From Plesiocystis pacifica SIR-1 (GTDB lineage: Bacteria > Myxococcota_A > Polyangia > Nannocystales > Nannocystaceae): a stretch of 64,000 nucleotides of DNA. This document shows, one piece after another, positions 12,431 to 21,700 of this stretch; positions within the stretch are counted from its first letter, which is position 1, and each line of letters starts with the position of its first letter. The DNA is taken from positions 62,001 through 126,000 of the forward strand of contig NZ_ABCS01000020.1 in NCBI RefSeq assembly GCF_000170895.1, given 5' to 3'. The notes below the pieces were generated by a model. It did no database searches, had not been told where the DNA came from, and saw only the letters and a list, made by a program, of their open reading frames with translations. Both the position numbers and the translations under genes were made by a program.

Positions 12431-13300
12431 TCAAAACTGTCCTCCGAAGTGCAGGCCCGCCGAGAGGCCGTTCGCGGTGGGGGCGGCGTAGGGGCTCAGG
12501 CGCCAGGTCTGGGCGCTCGCCGGGGGAGCCTGCTCGCCGGCCTCGGCGTCGCGCTTGCGTTTGAGGCCCACGGCCAAGAGCACGGCGCCGGTGATCGCCA
12601 GGGCCGAGCCGGCGCCGATCATGGCGAGCTCGAGGGTCTGGTTGGCGCGGGCCTGGTCCGCGAGGGTCTCGGCCTCGGCGAAGCTCAGGCCCTCGGGGTT
12701 GCCGCTGGCGACGTCGCCGAGGGCCGCGTTGTCCCGGGCCACCATCACGCCAAAGCCGATGCCGCCGCCGAGGCCGACGGCCGCGCCCACGCCGAGCAGC
12801 GCGGCGCCGGACAGGATCAGCGGCTTGGAGGGCTTGCGCTCGGCCTCGGCGGCGAGGCGCTCGGCCTCGGCCTGCTCCGCGGCCTCGCGCTCGGCGATGC
12901 GCTCGCGCAGGTCTTCGATGCTGGCCTCGACCACGGCGCGATCCATGGAGTCCTCGCTCGTGCGCAGGTAGATCTCGTAGTGGCGGATGGCCTCTTCGTA
13001 GTTGCCCAGGCGTTCGTAGCAGCGGGCAATGTTGAACTGGAAGTCGGGCGAGGCGTAGTAGGTCGCCGCTTCTTGGAAGGCCTCGAGGGCGGCCTCGAAG
13101 TCGGCGTCTTGGTAGAGCTGGGTGCCGCGGACGTAGGCTTCGCGCGCACGCTCGGCGTCGGCGGACAGGCCCTCGCCCTCGCCGCCGTCCTCACCCTCGG
13201 CGGTCTCGTCGGGGGCGTCGGCGTCGGGGGCAGCGGTCGCCGCGGTGAAGCTCGGTGGCAGCGCGAGGAGACCCGCGAGGATCGTCGAAGGAAGTTTCAC
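12431..13300 (-). CDS. TPR protein with two membrane helices
   Basis: 289 residues, GTG start. The N-terminus MKLPSTILAGLLALPPSFTA is a signal peptide; an acidic stretch follows. Two or three TPRs cover about residues 50-130 (REAYVRGTQLYQDADFEAAL; FQFNIARCYERLGNYEEAIR). A Glu/Ala-rich helix leads to two hydrophobic segments (ILSGAALLGVGAAVGLGGGI and IGAGSALAITGAVLLAVG). The end, NGLSAGLHFGGQF, resembles a closing beta-strand. This architecture is common in myxobacterial periplasmic TPR proteins of unknown role. It heads the pair with the lipoprotein at 11520-12410. Confidence 0.8.
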   Translation of the reverse strand: MKLPSTILAGLLALPPSFTAATAAPDADAPDETAEGEDGGEGEGLSADAERAREAYVRGTQLYQDADFEAALEAFQEAATYYASPDFQFNIARCYERLGNYEEAIRHYEIYLRTSEDSMDRAVVEASIEDLRERIAEREAAEQAEAERLAAEAERKPSKPLILSGAALLGVGAAVGLGGGIGFGVMVARDNAALGDVASGNPEGLSFAEAETLADQARANQTLELAMIGAGSALAITGAVLLAVGLKRKRDAEAGEQAPPASAQTWRLSPYAAPTANGLSAGLHFGGQF

Positions 13301-13384
13301 GCCCGGCGAGCATACACAGGATGGGCGCCGCTGCCTCGATCGCTCGGATTGATCGCCCGGACAGTTGACGGGGCGATCGAGCGT

Positions 13385-14515
13385 TCACCCGCGGGTGTGG
13401 TCGTGGGCCCGGGCGAGCTCGGGGAGCACGCGCTCCCGCTCGATTTGCGTGGTTTTGGACAGCCGCCGCCAGTGGCCGGCCTCACCTTCGCTGATTTGCA
13501 GGTCGGGGTGCTGCTGGAGCAGGGCCGCGAGGGCGTCCATGAGCTCGGGCTGGTGGCTGTGGTCGAGGGCCTGGCGGTACAAGGAGATGGCCTCGTGGTG
13601 CTCGCCGAGGGCGGCGTGGGCCTCGGCGCGGTGCTCGGTGACCAGCCACCAGTCCGGGAACGCGGCGTGGGCCCCCTGGTAGTAGCGCAGGGCCTCCTTG
13701 GGGTTGCCGGTCTCCCACTCCACGAGGCCGCGCTGGAGGGCGAGCCAGGCCAGGGTCTGCTGGTGGCGGGGGGTCGAACCAGCGCGCATGCGCGCGAGGG
13801 CTCGGTCAAAGGCGGCCCGCGCCCCGTCGTAATCCCCCGCCTCGCGGCGCAGCAAGCCCTCGCGGGCGGCGCGGAGGGCCTCGGCCGCGGGCGCGCCCTC
13901 CCCCTCGGGCGGCGGCTCGGGGGCGAAGGGCAGGCCGACCCCGTAGCGCTGGGCGGCGCCCTCGTGATCGCTGCGCCCGCGGGCGAGTTCGGCCTCGATG
14001 GCCTCCATGCGCTCGAGGGCGCCGGCCGAGTGCAGGGGCGCGCGGCGGGCCGTGGCCAGCCAGCGCTCGGCGTCGTCGAGCTGGTGCAAGGCGAGGGCGA
14101 GCTCGGCCCGGGTCAGCGTCGGGCCGCCGCCTTCGGGGGCGAGGTCGAGAGCTGCGTCGAGGGCGTCGCGGGCCGCGAGCCAGTCTTTGACGTTGCCGCT
14201 GAGCCGGGCCCGCCGCATGCACAGGCGGGCGAGGAGCTCGAGGTCGCTCCAGCTGACGAGCCGGGCGGTGGCGGTCGAGTCGTCGGGCTCGATGCCGGCG
14301 AGGGAGCGGGCCTCGCGGATCTCGGCGTCGAGCATGGCGAGGGCCTCGACGTAGGTCGTCGGCGAGCTGTGTTCGGGGCGCGCGGCCCTTCGCTGGGCGG
14401 CGGCCTCGGGGCTCTCTTGGCCGCCGCAGCTCAGGGCGATGGCCGCGCCCAGGGCTGCGGCGAGCGCGAGGCCGAGATCACAGCTCGTGCGCCGGCGCGA
14501 GGTAGGGGAAGGCAT
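13385..14515 (-). CDS. TPR lipoprotein
   Basis: 376 residues, ATG start. The signal peptide has a hydrophobic core LGLALAAALGAAIALSC ending in the lipobox Cys near residue 30. The mature protein consists of TPR-like helix pairs (LLARLCMRRARLSGNVKDWL; ALHQLDDAERWLATARRAPL; EAGDYDGARAAFDRALARMR; ALGEHHEAISLYRQALDHSH). Its start lies 38 bases inside the 3' end of the DUF4331 C-half gene, so it is the third gene of a tightly packed operon. An envelope-tethered scaffold is likely; no partner is identified. Confidence 0.8.
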   Translation of the reverse strand: MPSPTSRRRTSCDLGLALAAALGAAIALSCGGQESPEAAAQRRAARPEHSSPTTYVEALAMLDAEIREARSLAGIEPDDSTATARLVSWSDLELLARLCMRRARLSGNVKDWLAARDALDAALDLAPEGGGPTLTRAELALALHQLDDAERWLATARRAPLHSAGALERMEAIEAELARGRSDHEGAAQRYGVGLPFAPEPPPEGEGAPAAEALRAAREGLLRREAGDYDGARAAFDRALARMRAGSTPRHQQTLAWLALQRGLVEWETGNPKEALRYYQGAHAAFPDWWLVTEHRAEAHAALGEHHEAISLYRQALDHSHQPELMDALAALLQQHPDLQISEGEAGHWRRLSKTTQIERERVLPELARAHDHTRG

Positions 14516-15077
14516 CCTCGAAGGGGCGGTCGTTGGCCGTGGGGTTGAGGGCGCCGACGAGGCTCGTCACCGTTTGCCCCTCGACGCTCAGGTCGAGCAG
14601 CACCAGGGCCAGGGTGACGTCGATCACCGGGTCCTCGAGGCGCCGGCCGTTGGGGAAGCCGGAGTCCGCGCTCGTGTCGACGGTGATGATGTCGGGGACG
14701 ACCAGCGGGGCCGCCTGCTCGACGCACAGGTCGGGGGCGCAGGGGCTCAGGCCCAGGCCGGTGAGGTCGTCGTCGAGGGCCTCGTGGAGGCCCGTGACCG
14801 AGGCGACGATCTGCTCGACGAAGGCGCTCGGATCGTCGCTGGGGTCGGCCTGGTTGTAGCCCTCCTTGTCGGCGATGACCGCCGTGCCGATGGCCGGCAT
14901 GCCGATGCGATCGACGCGGACGTAGGTCGAGGGATCGTCGGTCGCAAATACGAAGGGGTCGTCGGGGGTCTCGGGCTCGGTGGAGCAGGCCGTCAGCAGA
15001 CCGGCGCCGGCCAGAGCCACAGCCACAGTCCGCGCCATGGGGGCCCAGCGGAGTCGGAGTTGGAGTTGGAGCGTCAC
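14478..15077 (-). CDS. DUF4331 C-terminal half, lipoprotein
   Basis: 199 residues from GTG 15077, whose GTGA overlaps the stop of the preceding gene and which is preceded by a GGAGG Shine-Dalgarno 8 bases upstream. An internal ATG at 15038 is the alternative. The signal region MARTVAVALAGAGLLTAC ends in a lipobox. The body has motifs of the C-terminal part of DUF4331 proteins: VRVDRIGMPAIGTAVI, YNQADPSDDPSAF, DSGFPNGRRLEDPVIDVTLA. In most DUF4331 proteins these are fused to the N-terminal part carried here by the separate upstream gene. Function unknown; probably an exported two-chain complex (inference). Confidence 0.75.
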   Translation of the reverse strand: MTLQLQLRLRWAPMARTVAVALAGAGLLTACSTEPETPDDPFVFATDDPSTYVRVDRIGMPAIGTAVIADKEGYNQADPSDDPSAFVEQIVASVTGLHEALDDDLTGLGLSPCAPDLCVEQAAPLVVPDIITVDTSADSGFPNGRRLEDPVIDVTLALVLLDLSVEGQTVTSLVGALNPTANDRPFEDAFPYLAPAHEL

Positions 15078-15691
15078 TGTGCCTGCCTCCCGGTGGTCGC
15101 CCACACGCCGAAGGTCTCGCTGCCCAGGGCCGCGTGGTCAAACTCGACGACGATGGCGACGGTGTTCTTGATCGCCACGAAGTCGCGCTCGGGGTTGAAG
15201 GCCACCGTGCCCGTGGCGAGGGTGTCCTGGAAGCCGTCGAGGTCGAAGAAGAAGGGGTCGTCGCGGGTGCCCGCGAAGATCGACGCGCCGCCCTCGACCT
15301 CGAGGACCTCGTCGACGGGGCTGACCAGGGGCCCGTCCGCGCCGGGGATGCCCTCGACCTGCACGGCCCACTCGCCCGCGGCGTTGCTGCCAAAGCGCGC
15401 CCACAGGTCGTGGTCGGCCACGTTGTCCCCGTCGGTGTCGATGTGCACGCCGTAGAGCACGCCGTCGTCGTAGACCGTCTCCTCCGTGCGCAGCTTGTAG
15501 CCGTCGACGGTCAAGATCAGGGTCAGGCGCTCGCCGTCGTGGAAGGCGTAGAGGTCACCGATGTCTGCGGCCGCGTCGTCGAAGGAGGTCGTGTCGGCCT
15601 CGTCGTGGTCGGCGGCGATCACCACGCCCGACGCGACCACGAGACCGACGAAGGCCCCGACTCCCAGGACTGTCCAGAGCTTGGATGCCAT
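15074..15691 (-). CDS. DUF4331 N-terminal half, exported
   Basis: 205 residues from the ATG at 15691; a GTG six codons upstream is possible. A signal peptide or anchor (LGVGAFVGLVVASGVVIAAD) is followed directly by DHDEADTTSFDDAAADIGDL, the hallmark start of DUF4331 (a DH.D.P. motif then a DLYAF strand), and later PFFFDLDGFQDTLATG and VAIVVEFDHAAL. It stops where the downstream gene takes over with the C-terminal motifs. The GTGA overlap means the two halves are translationally coupled. Confidence 0.8.
   Translation of the reverse strand: MASKLWTVLGVGAFVGLVVASGVVIAADHDEADTTSFDDAAADIGDLYAFHDGERLTLILTVDGYKLRTEETVYDDGVLYGVHIDTDGDNVADHDLWARFGSNAAGEWAVQVEGIPGADGPLVSPVDEVLEVEGGASIFAGTRDDPFFFDLDGFQDTLATGTVAFNPERDFVAIKNTVAIVVEFDHAALGSETFGVWATTGRQAQ
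15086..15090 (-). promoter_or_regulatory. Shine-Dalgarno that decides the DUF4331 C-half start
   Basis: GGAGG on the minus strand, 8 bases before GTG 15077, lies inside the 3' end of the upstream gene. It supports the GTG start over the internal ATG at 15038. Confidence 0.6.
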
Positions 15692-15754
15692 AGGGCCCCA
15701 GCATCCCACGTTTGGGGCACGCTGTGCAAAGTGCGCGGTCTCGAACCTTCAAGC

Positions 15755-16900
15755 TCACGATCCGCGGCCGTCGAGGCCCCGCCGTTGGGCGAGCCCGCGG
15801 GCCAGGGAGCGATGGAAGGCGACCCCCTCGAGGGCGGCGCCCGTGCTCGCCAGCTCCAGGGCGAGGGCCGGGCGGACGCCGGTGAGCGTCGCTCGGGCGC
15901 CGAGCAGGCCCAGGGCCGCGATCAGCTGGACCAGGCGCTGGCCGGCCTCGCCGTCGACCTCGGCGATGCCGGTCAGGTCCAGGAGCACGCGCCGGACCCC
16001 GCGGGTCGAGACGTGCTCGAGCAGCTTGGCCATCAACAGCTCGTGGCGCTCGCGGTCGAGGCGGCCGATGAGCGGCACGGCGAGGGTCGCGTCGCCGACC
16101 TCGAGCAGCGGCGCGGACAGCTGGAGGATCTCCCGGCGCTGGCGCTCGACGATCTCGAGGGTCGCCTGGGTCGTCTCGGCGAGGGCCTCGGCCTCGACCT
16201 GGGCGCTCACGTCGAGGTGCTCGACGAGCACGCCGATGTCGGCGCTCACGGGGTCGCGCATGGGCTGGGTGACGACGAGGTGCCAGCGCCGCTCCCCGCC
16301 GAGGGTGCGCACCGGCAGCAGGTTGCGCTGGACCTCGTCGGCCAGCGTCGCCTCGAGGATGCGCCCGGCCTCGGCCGGGTCTTCGAACCACGCCGGCCAG
16401 CCCTCGCGCTCGCCGAAGGTCGCGGTCGCGGCGGGGTTTTGGGCGAGCAGGGCCCCGGTGTTCGACGCGAGCCCGAGGATGACCGTCGCGTGGCGGTGCA
16501 TGGCGACGTTGCGCTCGACGGCCTCGGACGCCACGCCGGCGAGGGGCTGGGCCTGGAGCAGCATCCCGAGCTTCCCCTCGTCGAGCAGGATGGCCCGGAC
16601 GTCGAGGAGGATCGTCCGCCGCTGACCGTTGGGGTACATGATCCACTCCTCGCTGACGCGCTCGCCCTCGCGGCAGCGGGCGATCTGTCCGCGGATGCGC
16701 TCGACCACGGGCTTGGGCGCGCTGGTGATGATGTCCCGGGCGAACAGCGCCTCGCGGGTGTCGGCGCCCCAAAACTCGAGGGCCGCGTCGTTGGCCCAGC
16801 GAAAGGTCAGCGACGCGGCGTCGAGGACCCACGCGGGCGTCGGGGACTGGGACAGGCCGAGCTCGCAGCGTGCGAACTCGATGGGGACGCGCGGATTCAC
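15755..16900 (-). CDS. PAS-PAS-STAS regulator (RsbR-like)
   Basis: 381 residues from GTG 16900; the start is uncertain because no clear Shine-Dalgarno is seen. Residues about 10-115 form a PAS domain (SPTPAWVLDAASLTFRWAND; EEWIMYPNGQRRTILLDVRA). About 125-245 form a second PAS-like domain (HRHATVILGLASNTGALLAQ; GERRWHLVVTQPMRD). A helix with VERQRREILQLSAPLLEVGD links to a STAS domain (about 265-370: VPLIGRLDRERHELLMAKLL; RVLLDLTGIAEVDGEAGQRL). Such proteins act as stressosome or anti-anti-sigma sensors. The position after VD, Thr in classical RsbR, is Gly here, so that phosphorylation site appears lost. No kinase partner is adjacent. Confidence 0.8.
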   Translation of the reverse strand: MNPRVPIEFARCELGLSQSPTPAWVLDAASLTFRWANDAALEFWGADTREALFARDIITSAPKPVVERIRGQIARCREGERVSEEWIMYPNGQRRTILLDVRAILLDEGKLGMLLQAQPLAGVASEAVERNVAMHRHATVILGLASNTGALLAQNPAATATFGEREGWPAWFEDPAEAGRILEATLADEVQRNLLPVRTLGGERRWHLVVTQPMRDPVSADIGVLVEHLDVSAQVEAEALAETTQATLEIVERQRREILQLSAPLLEVGDATLAVPLIGRLDRERHELLMAKLLEHVSTRGVRRVLLDLTGIAEVDGEAGQRLVQLIAALGLLGARATLTGVRPALALELASTGAALEGVAFHRSLARGLAQRRGLDGRGS

Positions 16901-17007
16901 GGGAACCAAGGCTAATCCAGCTCCCACGCGCGAGTGTGCGCAGCGGCTGCGTTCGCTCGATGTCGAAGGTGTGGACGATTTTGCCCCCTCTGGGGGCGAC
17001 CCCACGG

Positions 17008-18726
17008 CTAGAACATTTGGCCGACGTCGAGGTAGAAGCCGAAGTTCTGGTCCGAGGGCGACCACGCCGGATCCACGCGTACGACCAGGGTCTCGCCCCA
17101 GGTCAGGCGCAGGCCCCCGCCCACGCCGGTCTTGATGTCCGAGAACTCGCCGTCGAGGTTGACGCCGTCGAGGAACACCGGCTGGGTGTCCGTCCACAGC
17201 CGCCCGGCGTCGAAGTAGAGCGCCGTGCCCACCCCAAAGCGGGCGCTCTTGATGTTGAAGCGAACCAGCATCGAGCGCAGCTCGAGGTTGACGATGGCCT
17301 TTTGCTTGCCGAAGTAGCGCTGGCGGGGGATGCCGCGGATCGTCCAGCTGCCGCCGGGGCCGTCGAGGGGCACGAGCACGCCGGTCTCGCCCATGGCGTA
17401 GAGCGGCGGCGTGCCCCACAGGTAGTCGAGGATGCCGCGCACGCCGAACACCAGGTACTCGCCGTAGAGCGGGACGAAGTGCGAGGTGCCCAGGTACAGG
17501 CGCGAGTAGAGCAGGTTCTCGTCGACGCCCGGGGAGAACTGCAGGGACAGCTCGGTGAACGAGCCGCGGGTCGGCGTGTACTCGTGGTCGCGGGTGTCGT
17601 AGAGCAACCCCGCGTTGAGGGTCATCAAGAAGTGGTTGTCGGTGCCGTGCAGCAGGCCGCGGAGGGTCTCGGCGTCGTCTTCGCCGTCGGGCCCGGGCTC
17701 GTCGCGGGCGGCGATGTCCTCGGCCAGCTTGCTGTTGGCGTAGGCCTCGATGGCGTTGTAGCCCAGCGAGGTGCCCACGAGCAGCTCGAGGCGGCGCTTG
17801 TGGGCGACCTTGGGCGCAGGGCCCAGGCCCTGGCGGGCGCGCTGGCTGGCGTAGGGCGGGCAGCCGTCGCGGAGCTTGGGGCCGCAGGCCCGGGGCACGT
17901 CGTTGCCGAGCACGGAGCGGTCCCACAAGATGATGCGCGCGTTGAAGGCCGCCGAGGCCCGGGTGCGCAGGTACTTGTTGTAAAAGCGCGCCTCTCGGTA
18001 GGCGTCGGGGTCCGTGTCGGGGTCGATGTCCTCCCACGGCTCGGGGTTGAGGGAGGCGTTGCCCAGGCCGTGCCAGCCCTGGTTGGTGAAGCGACGAAAG
18101 CGCGCCTCGGCGTTGATGCGCAGCCGCCCGTTCCACAGGCCGGGGAGGTCGGCCTTGACGTAGTCGTTGTGGTAGGGGAGGCCCAGGCCGATGCCGGGCG
18201 TGTTCTTGACCGTGGCCTGGGCGAGGAACTCGAGGCGCCAGCGGTAGGGCTGGAAGTCGGGGTGGAAGCGGGCGAGGGACACGAGGGCCCCGAAGCCGAG
18301 GCCGAGATCGATGTCGTAGGAGACCGCCGGCAGCACGCCCCACTCGAGGCGGTGGGGGTCGTTGGGGTCGCGCTTTTTCTTCTTGCGCTTCTTCTTGCCC
18401 TCGGGCTCGGGCGCGGGGGCGGGCTCGGGTTCGGGCTCGGGGGGTCCCTCGACGAGGGCGCCGTCGGCCGTGGGCCCGGGCTCGAGCTCGGGTTCGGGCT
18501 CGAGCTCGGGTTCAGGCTCGGGGACGTCCGGCAGCGGGGTCTCGTCGGCCGCGAGGGTCGCGGGCTCGGCGTCCGCGGGAGCAGCCGCGTCGGGGGCGGG
18601 CTCGTCGGCCTCGGGGGGCGCCGCGTGGGTCGGCGAGGCGTACAGCAGCGCCAGCGCGAGGGAGGCCAGCGTCAGCCAGCAAAGGGGGCGGGGCAGGGGA
18701 GCGCGAGCTGGGCGACGGGCGATCAC
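17008..18726 (-). CDS. Omp85/BamA-TamA-type outer membrane beta-barrel protein
   Basis: 572 residues from GTG 18726, whose G is also the last base of the upstream TAG stop (TAGTG); GAGG lies 6 bases upstream. The signal peptide (CWLTLASLALALLYASPTHA) is followed by a Pro/Glu/Ala-rich linker and a KKKRKKKKRD basic patch (about residues 45-125). The remaining ~430 residues are a predicted 16-strand barrel of the bacterial surface antigen (D15) family: YDTRDHEYTPTRGSFTEL, then RGIPRQRYFGKQKAIVNLEL, and the terminal YLDVGQMF with C-terminal Phe. No POTRA domain is recognisable. It is coupled to the upstream peptidase-propeller-barrel gene, so the two barrels probably act together in the outer membrane. 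Confidence 0.85.
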   Translation of the reverse strand: MIARRPARAPLPRPLCWLTLASLALALLYASPTHAAPPEADEPAPDAAAPADAEPATLAADETPLPDVPEPEPELEPEPELEPGPTADGALVEGPPEPEPEPAPAPEPEGKKKRKKKKRDPNDPHRLEWGVLPAVSYDIDLGLGFGALVSLARFHPDFQPYRWRLEFLAQATVKNTPGIGLGLPYHNDYVKADLPGLWNGRLRINAEARFRRFTNQGWHGLGNASLNPEPWEDIDPDTDPDAYREARFYNKYLRTRASAAFNARIILWDRSVLGNDVPRACGPKLRDGCPPYASQRARQGLGPAPKVAHKRRLELLVGTSLGYNAIEAYANSKLAEDIAARDEPGPDGEDDAETLRGLLHGTDNHFLMTLNAGLLYDTRDHEYTPTRGSFTELSLQFSPGVDENLLYSRLYLGTSHFVPLYGEYLVFGVRGILDYLWGTPPLYAMGETGVLVPLDGPGGSWTIRGIPRQRYFGKQKAIVNLELRSMLVRFNIKSARFGVGTALYFDAGRLWTDTQPVFLDGVNLDGEFSDIKTGVGGGLRLTWGETLVVRVDPAWSPSDQNFGFYLDVGQMF

Positions 18727-21700
18727 TAAAAACCTCGGCCAACGAACACCCGGAAGTAGTCGATGCCGACTTCGGGGTCGAGACCATGAGCGTACTGGAA
18801 AAACAGGGCCAGGCGCTCGCCATATCCGAACTTGAAGCTGGAGATGAGCGTCGCGCCGACGCTGCCTGCCAGATCGTTGATGGTGATCGGGTCGGTCCAG
18901 GCCATGCCCCAGTCCGTGAACGCGACCAGCACGAGGCGCTCGAAGAAGGCCGCCGTCGTGCCCAGGCCGCGGTCGACGTCGAGGATTGGAACGCGGTATT
19001 CGAGCTGCAGCACCCCAAAGTAGCGGCCGCCGAACTCGCTCGGGTCGTAGCCGCGCAGCGATCCGGCCTCGCCCCAGGGGCTCCGGGCGAGGATGGTCTG
19101 GATCACGTCCTGGTCCTCGGGCAGCCCCCCGAGGCGGAAGGAGCCGCGCCGCGCGAGGCCCTGCGAGGACGCGCCGCCGGCCAGGCGCAGGGCGAGGACC
19201 TGGTGGCCGACCCAGGGCATGCGCAGCGCCTCGGTGTAGTTGCCGCTGGCTCGCAGGTCGCTGTAGCGCCCGCCGAGGGCCGGGTCGCTGAGGCTCAGAT
19301 CGACGGCCAGGCGCCGGCCCGTCTCGTTGCCCCAGGAGTAGCGCACGCCCTCGCGGTTGTCGTAGGTCAGCCCGAGGTTGACCGTGCTCAGCCCCCCGAT
19401 CTCGGGCTCGAGGCTCGCGGGCGCGTTGGGGTCGACCTGCGCGTCGGCGGCGTCGAGGTTGGTGTAGTGGACGTAGCTGTAGCTCAGCGAGGCGCGGGCG
19501 TCGTGGCGACCCATGCGGAGCACGGGCACGCTCAGCCCCGCGTTGAAGGCGAGCACGCGCTCGAGGTAGAGGTCCTGGCGGTAGGGCGGGTCCGTGCCGG
19601 GGGCGCTCGCGGGCGGGTCGTAGGCGTAGCGCGTAAAGCCCGTGCGCACCCGGTAGTCCTGGCCAAAGCCCACGAACATGCTGGGGAAGAGGCGGCTGAA
19701 GCGGTAGCTGACCGAGCCCGCGGGCAGGCGCAGATCGGTCAGCCACTCGAAGCTCCCGACCAGCGAGTGGTAGCCGATCACGTCCTCCATCGCGAGGCTG
19801 AGGGACAGCGTCGACAGCAGCGTGCCCAGCTCGAAGTCGGCCGCCGAGGGCACGAGGGTGCGGGGGAAGAAGGTCCGGTAGAAGCGGTAGGGCTTGGCGC
19901 TGGCCGAGGGCGGGGGGCCGGCGCTGGGGTCGTCGGCGTCGTAGCCGGGCTCGGGGTCGAGGGCCACGGGCCAGTCGGTGATCGCCTCGGGCGGATCCAT
20001 GAAGCGCGCCGGGTCGAAGTCCATGGCCCACAGGTCGTAGCCCGTGCTCGAGTAGCCGACGTAGGCGATGCGCTCGCCGTCGTGGCTGATGGCCGGCTCG
20101 AAGGCGCCGCCGAGCACGTTGGACACCTGCCGCGTCTGCCCGCTCTCGGTGTCGAAGGCGTAGAGGTTGAAGACCCCGGAGCGGTCGCTCGAGAACAGCA
20201 GCCAGCGCCCGTCGGGGCTCCACTCCGGCGAGTTGTCCTGGGCCCGGTCGGCGGTGATCCGCTCGGTGGTCTGGGTCTCGAGGTCGTGGACGTAGATGTC
20301 CCGCCAGCCCCCGTCGCGCCACGCCGAGTAGGCGACCTTGGTGCCGCTGGGGTGCCAGTCGGGGTCGTAGGCCTGCTGCAGCTCGACGCCCGAGCCCCGG
20401 CCCGTTCCCAGGGGCTCGAGCTCGCGGACCTCGAGGGTGTCGAGGGCCAAAAAAGCGATCCGCGACTGCCCGCTGTCGTTGCGCACGAAGGCGACGGTGC
20501 GCCCGTCGGGGGACACGTCCGGGGCCCGGGCGCGCATGCCAAAGGTCAGCTGCTCGCGGCCCCGGCGGCTGGGCCCCTTCCAGCGGTAGAGGTCGCTCCA
20601 CCGGTAGCGCTGGTCGTGGACGCCGACCATGTCGAAGATGATCTGGTCCTCGTTGGGCCCGACGAAGCTCGGCCGCGAGTTGTCCTCCATGTCGATGACG
20701 CGCTCGATGTCGGGGCTCTTGCCCTGGTTGCCGATCGCCAGGCCCTCGCGGATGCGCGTGCCCTCGGCCGAGATCCGCCGGATGCCGGCCTGGCGGTGGC
20801 CGTCGTCGTCAAAAAAATAGATGTGCTGGTCGTCGGGGCTCCACACCGGGAAGCGGGTGTGGGCCCCGGACGAGCCGGCGCTGGCGGTGAAGGTCAGCCG
20901 CCGGCCCTGGCGCAGTCCCCTGGCGCGGATCCGCCGGGCCTCGGCGTAAAAGCGCCGCTCGAGGTGGGTCTGGTACTCGCGCTCGAGGGTCTCGAAGTCG
21001 ACGCCGATGACCTCGCGCAGGGCCCGGTTGATGCCCCAGGGGACCAGCCGGCCGCCGTAGAGGTGGCTCATCTCGGCCAGCTTGTCGGCGCCGTAGTGGG
21101 CGGCGATGTAGTGCAGCAGGTGCAGGCCGTAGAGGTAGACCGAGGTCCCGCCCGGGAACACGCGGGCGCCGGAGTTGATCTGGTCGAGGGTCTGGAAGCG
21201 GCCCTCGAGGATGGCCACGCGCATGAACATGTCGAACAGCGCCGAGCGGTGCCGGCCCTGGGCGCCGAGCTTCGACTCGTACATGGTCGCCAGGCCCTCG
21301 ACGATCCACCGCGGCTGGACGATGTTGGGCGCCGAGACCTTGCCGACCACGCCGAAGCCGAGCAGGGCGTTGAGCAGGCGCGGGAGCCCGTGGACCGTGT
21401 CGATGTGCACGACGTGGACGAACTCGTGGGTGACGAGGATGTCGATCCAGTCGTCGTAGCTGCCGAGCACGCTGAGGGTGTCGGGGGCCGGGGCGAACAG
21501 GCGGATGGCCGGGAAGGGGGTCGCGTTGGCGAAGCCGTTGGACGCGTCGGTGGTGTCGGTCAGGATGATGTGCGTGCGCAGCCGGACCTCGTGGGCCAGC
21601 TCGAGGGTCATGCGCGCGTAGGCGCGCTCGGCCAGCAGCGCCACGCGGTCGGCGAGCTCCTCCTCGCCCACGTGGTAGTGGATGATGAAGTGCTCGGTCT

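Noticed and set aside
16983..16997. GCCCCC-TCT-GGGGGC hairpin as a terminator
   Set aside because: No T-run follows on either strand; the TTTT lies before it on the plus strand.
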